A DNA stretch of 12,581 nucleotides, taken from positions 1-12,581 of the forward strand of contig JAFOGM010000360.1 in assembly GCA_017386805.1 (NCBI GenBank), given 5' to 3'. The stretch's first letter is position 1. Every line of letters starts with the position of its first letter. Below the pieces are notes generated by a model that searched no databases, was not told the origin of the DNA, and saw nothing but the letters and a program-made list of their open reading frames with translations. The stretch comes from Bacillota bacterium (lineage in GTDB: Bacteria; Bacillota; Clostridia; Peptostreptococcales; Anaerovoracaceae). A program made the translations under genes and the position numbers. Below, in pieces: positions 1 through 5,837 of this stretch.

Positions 1-1776
1 AAGAAGAGAAAGGGCTATGTGTTTCGCGTCTGGGCTCCCAACGCGGAACAGGTGTATCTGATCGGTGAGTTTAACGGATGGAAGGATACCCATCCAATGA
101 AGAAACTCACAAATCAGGGGATTTGGGAGCTGTTTGTTCCGGATCTGGAAGAATTTACGATGTACAAGTTCTCGATGCGTGATGCTTTTGGAAACCGTAA
201 CGATAAGTGCGATCCCTATGGTTACCATATGGAAACCACAAATGGGACCGCATCAAAAATTTACAATCTGGAAGGGTATCGCTGGAAGGATAAGAAGTGG
301 AGAGAAAATAAAAGAGAAATTGCACCGATGAACGTTTATGAGGTGCATTTAGGCTCCTGGAAAGCTTATCCCGATGGAAATCGCTTTGATTATAAAGCCC
401 TGACGGAAGAATTGGTTCCTTATGCGAAGGAAATGGGATATACGCATATTCAGCTGATGCCTGTTTCTGAGTATCCCTATGATGGCTCATTGGGGTATCA
501 AAGCATAGGTTTTTACGCAGTCACCAGTCGTTTTGGAACACCGAAGGAGTTGATGGGATTTGTCGATGCCTGTCATGCTGCTGAAATCGGTGTGATCCTG
601 GATTGGGTGCCGGCGGCGTTCCCGAAGGATTTGGCGGGATTATACCGGTTCGATGGAAGTCCTTGTTATGAATCTGCGGATCCATTGAAAGGGGAATACC
701 CGGAATGGGGAACCATGGCTTTCGATTGGGGACGCAATGAAGTCAGAAGTTTTCTTCTCTCCAATGCCATCTTCTGGCTGGATAAATTCCACTTTGATGG
801 CCTCCATTTGGAGGGAACTGCCTCACTTCTGTACCTGGATCATGGGCGAAGAGAAGGGGAATGGCGACCCAATCGTGACGGTGGTAACGAAAACTACGAA
901 GGAATCGAATTGCTTACGATGCTGAACCGCACTGTGGCGAAGGCATTTCCAGACGCAGTGATGGTTGCCGGTGAAACCGGAACCTGGCCAAATGTGACAG
1001 GACCGGTGGACGAAGGCGGCCTTGGATTCCATTATAAATGGGATTCGGGATGGAAAAACGATACCTTGACGTATATGATGACGGATTCTTTGTATCGTCA
1101 GTACAAGCACAGTCTGATGACACATGCAACCAATCATCACCATACTGAGAAATTTGTTCTTCCGCTGTCACATGATGATGGTGCCCACGTCAAGGGCTCT
1201 TTGATCAACAAAATGCCCGGTGAGTATGAAGAGAAATTCGCGAATTTAAGAACGTATCTTGGATTTATGATGACTCATCCGGGAAAGAAATTGTTGTTCA
1301 TGGGCAACGAACTGGCACAGTTCAATGAATGGCATTATGAAGGGCAATTGGATTGGAATCTGCTGGAATTCGATATGCATGAGAAATTCAGGAACTATGT
1401 GAAGGATCTGAATCATCTCTACATAAAACATCGTGAATTCTGGGCTCTGGACGAGGAAGTGGACGGGTTCTCCTGGATCAATTCTGACGACAACCAGAAC
1501 AATATATATAGCTACATCCGCACTGACGGACAAGGCAGTGAGTCGATCGTCATCTGTAACTTTGCTCCTGTTGCACAGAGCAAATACCGGATCGGCGTCA
1601 ACCAAAAAGCTTCGTATAAGCTGCTCTTTAACTCTGATCAAGAAATTTACGGAGGGAAAGGGAAAGCTGTGAAGCGCATCCGTACGGAACAAACGGCCAG
1701 TGATGGCCGGGAGTATTCTATCGTACTGGATATTCCGCCCATGTCTATGTTGGTGTTGAAAGCTTACCATAAGTAA
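1..1776 (+). CDS. glgB: GlgB-family 1,4-alpha-glucan branching enzyme homologue with a degenerate active site (5' partial)
   Basis: The frame is open to the left edge, so the true start lies outside; a GTG at 19 falls inside the N-terminal beta domain and is not credible. Visible order: CBM48-type beta sandwich (VFRVWAPNA, then LIGEFNGW), GH13 barrel, and C-terminal all-beta domain ending near SMLVLKAYHK. About 591 residues are visible, against roughly 630-730 for the family, so little is missing. Family landmarks are plain: DGSLGYQ, TSRFGTP, GVILDWVP, GLGFHYKW, NKMPG, HPGKKLLFMGNE. Branching enzymes cut an alpha-1,4 chain and rejoin it as an alpha-1,6 branch. Here the nucleophile Asp of region II is Glu (codon 811-813), the region II Arg is His (805-807) and the region I His is Ala (616-618). 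The acid/base Glu (973-975) and the region IV HD (1171-1176) are kept, but the Glu after HD is Asp. The frame is uninterrupted and the rest well conserved, so this is not a decaying pseudogene. Family assignment is firm; activity is doubtful. Confidence 0.93.
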   Translation, partial: KKRKGYVFRVWAPNAEQVYLIGEFNGWKDTHPMKKLTNQGIWELFVPDLEEFTMYKFSMRDAFGNRNDKCDPYGYHMETTNGTASKIYNLEGYRWKDKKWRENKREIAPMNVYEVHLGSWKAYPDGNRFDYKALTEELVPYAKEMGYTHIQLMPVSEYPYDGSLGYQSIGFYAVTSRFGTPKELMGFVDACHAAEIGVILDWVPAAFPKDLAGLYRFDGSPCYESADPLKGEYPEWGTMAFDWGRNEVRSFLLSNAIFWLDKFHFDGLHLEGTASLLYLDHGRREGEWRPNRDGGNENYEGIELLTMLNRTVAKAFPDAVMVAGETGTWPNVTGPVDEGGLGFHYKWDSGWKNDTLTYMMTDSLYRQYKHSLMTHATNHHHTEKFVLPLSHDDGAHVKGSLINKMPGEYEEKFANLRTYLGFMMTHPGKKLLFMGNELAQFNEWHYEGQLDWNLLEFDMHEKFRNYVKDLNHLYIKHREFWALDEEVDGFSWINSDDNQNNIYSYIRTDGQGSESIVICNFAPVAQSKYRIGVNQKASYKLLFNSDQEIYGGKGKAVKRIRTEQTASDGREYSIVLDIPPMSMLVLKAYHK

Positions 1777-1792
1777 AACGGGAGGTACTACT

Positions 1793-3025
1793 ATGGGTTT
1801 CACCAAGAACAAAGAAATGATCGCAATGCTCCTGGCAGGTGGCCAGGGAAGCCGTCTGGGTGTTCTGACCAGCCGTGTTGCTAAGCCTGCGGTTCCCTTT
1901 GGAGGTAAGTGGAGAATTATCGACTTTCCTCTGTCCAACTGCGTTAACTCCGGTGTGGATACCATCGGTGTTCTGACGCAGTATCAGCCTCTGGAGCTGA
2001 ACTCTTACATTGGTAATGGCCAGCCTTGGGATCTGGACCGTCTCTATGGTGGTGCATTCATCCTGCCGCCCTATGTTCGCGGAAAGGAAGGCGAATGGTA
2101 CAAGGGTACTGCAAACGCTATTTTCCAGAACATCAATTTTATCGATATGTACAATCCGGAATATGTACTGATCCTGTCCGGTGACCATATCTATAAGATG
2201 GATTACAACAAGATGCTGGAATATCATAAGGAAAAAGGTTCTGACTGCACCATCGCAGTTATGAGAGTTCCCATTGAAGAAGCATCCCGTTTTGGCGTTC
2301 TGAATACTACCGATGATCTGAAAATCTACGAATTTGAAGAAAAACCGCCTCAGCCGAAGAGCAACTTAGCTTCCATGGGTATTTATATCTTCACTTGGGC
2401 GAAGCTGAAGGAATACCTGATCAAGGACGAAGAAAATGTAAACTCTTCCAACGACTTCGGTCACGACGTTCTGCCGGCTATGCTGAACGATGGAAACAAC
2501 ATGTTTGCCTACGAGTTCGAAGGATACTGGAAGGATGTAGGTACCGTGGAATCTCTGTGGGAAGCAAACATGGACATCTTAGATGCCAACGTTCCCTTAA
2601 ACCTGAACGCACCGTCCTGGAAGGTATACTCCAGAAACAACAACTATCCGCCGCAGTTCATCGGTGAAGATGCAGTTCTGAAGAATTGCTCCATCACAGA
2701 AGGCTGTGAAGTTTACGGTACTGTGGAAAATTCCATTATCTTCCCCGGCGTTAAGATCGGTGAGGGTGCAGTGGTTAAGAATGCCGTTGTAATGCCTGAC
2801 TGTGTGATCGAAGATGGCGCAGTTGTGGAATATACGATCGTAGCTGCCAATGTAAAGATCGGGAAGAACGCTTATGTTGGTAAGTACGAAGGCGAACTGA
2901 ATGAAGGCGAACATCCGGAAATCGCTGTGATCGGTCAGGATCTGATCATCGGTGATGGTGAGGTTGTTGCTGCAGGTGCAGCTGTTTCTGAAAATATGAC
3001 TTCTGAAGCAAAGGAGGAGGCATAA
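1793..3025 (+). CDS. glgC: Glucose-1-phosphate adenylyltransferase, catalytic subunit GlgC
   Basis: This 410-residue protein makes ADP-glucose and pyrophosphate from ATP and glucose-1-phosphate, the committed step of bacterial glycogen synthesis, in the cytoplasm. The nucleotidyltransferase domain has LAGGQGSRL (residues 14-22), the KPAVPFGGK motif, GTANAIFQN, the catalytic LSGDHIYKMDY with Asp131, the sugar-phosphate FEEKP with Lys184, and GYWKDVGT. The C-terminal third is a left-handed beta-helix with hexapeptide-type repeats (CSITEGCEVYGTVENSIIF). All expected catalytic residues are present. The start is set by GGGAGG at 1780-1785, 7 nt before the ATG and 16 nt after the branching-enzyme stop, so the two genes are co-transcribed. 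glgD follows after 1 nt. The protein ends in a charged tail (EAKEEA) slightly longer than many Bacillota GlgC proteins. Codon use is strongly biased (CTG Leu, AAG Lys, GGT Gly), which suggests high expression. Confidence 0.97.
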   Translation: MGFTKNKEMIAMLLAGGQGSRLGVLTSRVAKPAVPFGGKWRIIDFPLSNCVNSGVDTIGVLTQYQPLELNSYIGNGQPWDLDRLYGGAFILPPYVRGKEGEWYKGTANAIFQNINFIDMYNPEYVLILSGDHIYKMDYNKMLEYHKEKGSDCTIAVMRVPIEEASRFGVLNTTDDLKIYEFEEKPPQPKSNLASMGIYIFTWAKLKEYLIKDEENVNSSNDFGHDVLPAMLNDGNNMFAYEFEGYWKDVGTVESLWEANMDILDANVPLNLNAPSWKVYSRNNNYPPQFIGEDAVLKNCSITEGCEVYGTVENSIIFPGVKIGEGAVVKNAVVMPDCVIEDGAVVEYTIVAANVKIGKNAYVGKYEGELNEGEHPEIAVIGQDLIIGDGEVVAAGAAVSENMTSEAKEEA

Positions 3026-3026
3026 T

Positions 3027-4154
3027 ATGAACACTTTAGGTATTATCTTCTCTTACACAGATAGAGCGAATCTGCGTGAGCTGACAAAGCGTCGTACCCT
3101 GTCTTCTCTGCCCATTGCAGGTAAGTACAGAATGATCGACGTGATTCTGTCCAACTATGTAAATTCCGGTGTTACCGATGTTTCCATCATTACCAAGGAT
3201 AACTATCATTCTCTGATGGACCATGTTGGTGCCGGTAAGGAATGGGACCTGACCAGAAAGAAGGGCGGTCTGAGAGTTCTGACTCCGTTCTCCAGCCCGG
3301 AAATGCCGGTACATGCTGGCATGTATCGCGGTGATGTGGAAGCACTGTCCAGAAACATGCATTCCATCCGCCGTTCCATGGCTGAATATGTGGTTCTGTC
3401 CGGTTCCGGTACTCTGTACAGCATGAACTATAAGGATGTTGTAGAAAAGCACATCGAAACCAAAGCAGATATCACTGCAGTATATACCCGTTCCATGAAT
3501 GGTTCCAAGATCGTTCCTCCCGGTGTTGTGATCTTTGACATGGATGAAGACGGAAAGATCAAGGATCTGAAGTACAATACCAACGGTACGGAAGAACAGG
3601 ATGCAGCATGGGGCATCGGAGCAGTGGTAATCAAGAAGTCTCTGCTGGAATCCCTGGTTGCAGATGCAATGTCCTATCAGGAATATGATTTCTACGAAGG
3701 AATCATGAAGAGACTGGCTGCTACTTTAAATATCCGTGGTTATGAATATACCGGTTATGTGATGGAAATCTCCAGTGTAACCGACTACATGAATGCGAAT
3801 ATGGCTCTGCTGGATTCCGCAATGGCTGACAAGTTCTTTGAAAAGCCCATCTACACCAAGATCAAGGACTCCGTTCCCGTACAGTACTGTGATGGCTGTA
3901 AGGTAAAGAACTCCATCATCGCTGATGGTTGTAAGATCGAAGGTACCGTGGAAAATTCCATCATTTCCAGAGGCGTTCGCATCGGTAAGGGTACTGTGGT
4001 AAAGAACAGTATCGTTATGCAGAACACTGAAATCATGGAAAACGTAGTTATGGATCATGTCATTCTGGATAAGGATGTTATTGTCAGAGAAAACCGCCAG
4101 CTGATCGGTCACGAAACCTACCCGGTTCTGGTTGAAAAGCTGAGCATCGTATAA
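3027..4154 (+). CDS. glgD: Glucose-1-phosphate adenylyltransferase regulatory subunit GlgD
   Basis: This 375-residue homologue of GlgC is found in Bacillota, where it pairs with GlgC in a mixed complex. It is inactive alone but improves the kinetics of the catalytic subunit (established for GlgD of Geobacillus and related organisms). The fold markers remain: KRRTLSSLPIAGKYRMID at the N-terminus and a C-terminal beta-helix (NSIIADGCKIEGTVENSII). The catalytic motifs are gone: GIIFSYTDRANLREL replaces the glycine-rich ATP loop, LSGSGTLYSMNY replaces LSGDHIYKMDY so that Ser127 sits where the catalytic Asp should be, and no FEEKP Lys motif is seen. The start is 1 nt past the glgC stop. Its strong AAGGAGGAGG (3011-3020) lies inside the end of glgC, so translation is probably coupled and would balance the two subunits. 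Confidence 0.95.
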   Translation: MNTLGIIFSYTDRANLRELTKRRTLSSLPIAGKYRMIDVILSNYVNSGVTDVSIITKDNYHSLMDHVGAGKEWDLTRKKGGLRVLTPFSSPEMPVHAGMYRGDVEALSRNMHSIRRSMAEYVVLSGSGTLYSMNYKDVVEKHIETKADITAVYTRSMNGSKIVPPGVVIFDMDEDGKIKDLKYNTNGTEEQDAAWGIGAVVIKKSLLESLVADAMSYQEYDFYEGIMKRLAATLNIRGYEYTGYVMEISSVTDYMNANMALLDSAMADKFFEKPIYTKIKDSVPVQYCDGCKVKNSIIADGCKIEGTVENSIISRGVRIGKGTVVKNSIVMQNTEIMENVVMDHVILDKDVIVRENRQLIGHETYPVLVEKLSIV

Positions 4155-4173
4155 ACTGCGTAAAACATACAAA

Positions 4174-4178
4174 AGGAG
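4174..4178 (+). promoter_or_regulatory. Ribosome-binding site that selects the GTG start of glgA
   Basis: AGGAG within AAAAGGAGAA lies 6 nt before a GTG at 4185. The GTG opens directly into the conserved KNVLIISSE start of glycogen synthases, and no ATG lies at a suitable distance, so GTG is the initiation codon. Confidence 0.85.
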
Positions 4179-4184
4179 AAACAC

Positions 4185-5615
4185 GTGAAGAACGTATTAA
4201 TTATCAGTAGTGAAGGCGTTCCTTTCGCGAAGAGCGGCGGGCTGGGCGACGTAATCGGCGCCCTTCCCAAGGAACTGAAAGCACAGGGCGTTAACGTACG
4301 CGTTATTCTGCCCCTGTATAAAACAGTAAAGGACACCTATGGAGATCAGCTGAAGTTCATTGAATCCTACGCTGTTCCTCTGTCCTGGAGAATGGAACAC
4401 TGCGGTCTGTTTGAAACCGAGTATGAAGGCGTGACCTTCTACTTCATCGATAACGAAAAGTACTATCGCAGAGATAGCTTCTACGGTTACGGTGACGATG
4501 CAGAACGTTTTGCTTTCTTCTCCAAGGCTGTTCTGGAATCCATTCCCAAGATGAATGGATTCGAACCGGAGATTCTGCACTGCAACGACTGGCAGACTGC
4601 GATGATCCCTGTATATCTGAAGACTGTCTTCAGAGGAAGCGAATACTATTCCAAGTTCAGAACTGTATTCACCATCCATAACATCGAATACCAGGGAAGA
4701 TACGGCATGGAACTGCTGGGTGACCTGCTGGGCATCGATCAGGCATATGCCGGCCTGCTGCGTCTGGACGGTGACCTGAACATGATGAAGGGTGCTGTTG
4801 TAGCTTGTGACAAGCTGACCACCGTAAGCCCCACCTATGCACAGGAAATTCTGTACCCGTTCTACGGAAAGGGAATGCAGGATATCATCCGTGAAAACGA
4901 ATACAAGCTGGTTGGTATCTTAAACGGTATCGACGTAGGCCTGTTCAATCCGGAAACCGACAAGAATTTAGCTGCACGTTATACTGCAGAAACCGTGGAC
5001 CGTAAGGTTCAGAACAAGATGGCTCTTCAGGAAGCTCTGGGTCTGGAAGTCAACGCTGACATACCCATGATCGGTATGGTTGGCCGTCTGGTAGAACACA
5101 AGGGTATCGGCATGGTACGTGAAGCTTATGACGCAATCATCGCTGCCGGTGCACAGATCGTTTTACTGGGTACCGGTTCCAAGAGCTATGAAGATTTCTT
5201 CAAGAGCAAGGCTTGGGCATACCAGGGTAAGGCTGCTACTGTGACCGCATTCTCCGGTCCTTTGGCTAATAAGATCTACGCTGGTTCCGACCTGTTCCTG
5301 ATGCCTTCCGTCAGCGAACCCTGCGGTCTGGCTCAGATGATCTCTCTGCGTTACGGTACCATTCCTATCGTTCGTGAAACCGGCGGTCTGGCTGACAGCG
5401 TAGCACCGTTCAATCCGGAAACCGGAGAGGGCGTAGGTATCACCTTCGCATCCATCAATGCCTGGGATATGTTAGATGCTGTTCATCGCGGGATCAAATT
5501 ATTCCACGATAAAGATCAGTGGAACAAGCTGGTACAGAACGCTATGGCTGCGGACAATTCCTGGTCCAAATCCACTGGTGAATACATCGATATGTATAAC
5601 TCCATCTGGTTCTAA
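4185..5615 (+). CDS. glgA: Glycogen synthase (ADP-glucose type) GlgA
   Basis: This 476-residue enzyme transfers glucose from ADP-glucose to the non-reducing end of an alpha-1,4-glucan. It is a GT5 family, GT-B fold protein of the usual length (about 477). Visible motifs are the N-terminal KSGGLGDV (residues 16-23, with Lys16 for ADP-glucose binding), HCNDWQTAMIP, HNIEYQGRYG, LNGIDVGLFNP, GRLVEHKGIG, and SEPCGLAQM with the conserved Glu378 followed by ETGGLADSV. No signal peptide is seen, as expected for a cytoplasmic enzyme. The start is GTG, set by AGGAG 6 nt upstream and 30 nt after the glgD stop. It is the last gene of the synthesis operon, since an intrinsic terminator begins 31 nt after its stop. 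Codon use matches glgC, glgD and glgP (highly biased). Confidence 0.97.
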   Translation: MKNVLIISSEGVPFAKSGGLGDVIGALPKELKAQGVNVRVILPLYKTVKDTYGDQLKFIESYAVPLSWRMEHCGLFETEYEGVTFYFIDNEKYYRRDSFYGYGDDAERFAFFSKAVLESIPKMNGFEPEILHCNDWQTAMIPVYLKTVFRGSEYYSKFRTVFTIHNIEYQGRYGMELLGDLLGIDQAYAGLLRLDGDLNMMKGAVVACDKLTTVSPTYAQEILYPFYGKGMQDIIRENEYKLVGILNGIDVGLFNPETDKNLAARYTAETVDRKVQNKMALQEALGLEVNADIPMIGMVGRLVEHKGIGMVREAYDAIIAAGAQIVLLGTGSKSYEDFFKSKAWAYQGKAATVTAFSGPLANKIYAGSDLFLMPSVSEPCGLAQMISLRYGTIPIVRETGGLADSVAPFNPETGEGVGITFASINAWDMLDAVHRGIKLFHDKDQWNKLVQNAMAADNSWSKSTGEYIDMYNSIWF

Positions 5616-5645
5616 AAAGTTCAAAAACGAAAATAATTGTAAAAT

Positions 5646-5679
5646 AATGAGCGATTTGCCTATGCAAATCGCTCATTTT
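5646..5679 (+). terminator. Intrinsic terminator of the glycogen-synthesis operon
   Basis: A perfect 14-bp stem (AATGAGCGATTTGC, 5646-5659, with GCAAATCGCTCATT, 5664-5677) encloses a CTAT loop and runs into TTTT at 5676-5679. It lies just after glgA. The T-run is short and broken by GTG, so some read-through into glgP is possible. The A/T-rich left flank could also allow termination of reverse transcripts. Confidence 0.88.
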
Positions 5680-5680
5680 G

Positions 5681-5689
5681 TGTTATTAT
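5681..5689 (+). promoter_or_regulatory. Candidate extended -10 promoter for the glgP operon
   Basis: TGTTATTAT is an extended -10 element (TG, one base, then TATTAT at 5684-5689), starting 3 nt after the terminator stem. No good -35 box exists at 16-18 bp, where the sequence is terminator stem, so recognition would rely on the TG extension. Transcription would start near 5696 and leave a leader of about 140 nt before glgP. This is inferred from sequence only. Confidence 0.5.
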
Positions 5690-5699
5690 GAGAGGGTAG

Positions 5700-5713
5700 C
5701 CGCTATATGGCGG
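5700..5713 (+). other. Short near-palindrome/hairpin at the predicted 5' end of the glgP leader
   Basis: CCGCTATATGGCGG is a near-perfect inverted repeat: 5 pairs including one G-U in RNA, with an ATAT loop. It sits right after the predicted start of transcription. It could be a regulator operator or a 5'-end hairpin that stabilises the mRNA; the sequence does not decide between them. Confidence 0.35.
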
Positions 5714-5742
5714 ACATAAAATGTAATAAAAATGTGCAAAAA

Positions 5743-5766
5743 CAAACAAAATCTCTCAAACAAAAT
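5743..5766 (+). repeat. Tandem 10-bp direct repeat in the glgP leader
   Basis: CAAACAAAAT occurs at 5743-5752 and again at 5757-5766, separated by CTCT. It lies in a stretch rich in A and C with almost no G, which would be unstructured RNA. The repeat is exact but low in complexity, so function is uncertain. Confidence 0.4.
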
Positions 5767-5837
5767 GCAAGGATAGAATGAATGAAAATGGGTGAGGATA
5801 AGATGTACATTTTTATAATAGAATTAAGGAGTTTATC

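Noticed and set aside
19..21. GTG as the start of the branching-enzyme homologue
   Set aside because: The frame continues to the window edge, the GTG lies inside the conserved VFRVWAPNA strand of the CBM48 domain, and no ribosome-binding site is at the right distance.
1246..1965. Long antisense open frame (239 codons)
   Set aside because: It spans the end of the branching-enzyme gene and the start of glgC on the opposite strand and shows no domain. It is explained by the codon pattern of the real genes, as are the other antisense frames.
3027..4154. GlgD read as a damaged glgC duplicate
   Set aside because: Loss of the catalytic motifs is the normal state of the GlgD family in Bacillota, and the gene has its own strong ribosome-binding site, full length and high codon bias.
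5814..5819. TATAAT close upstream of glgP
   Set aside because: Transcription would start at or inside the AAGGAG site, and no -35 or TG extension is present, so it would give a nearly leaderless mRNA without a usable ribosome-binding site.
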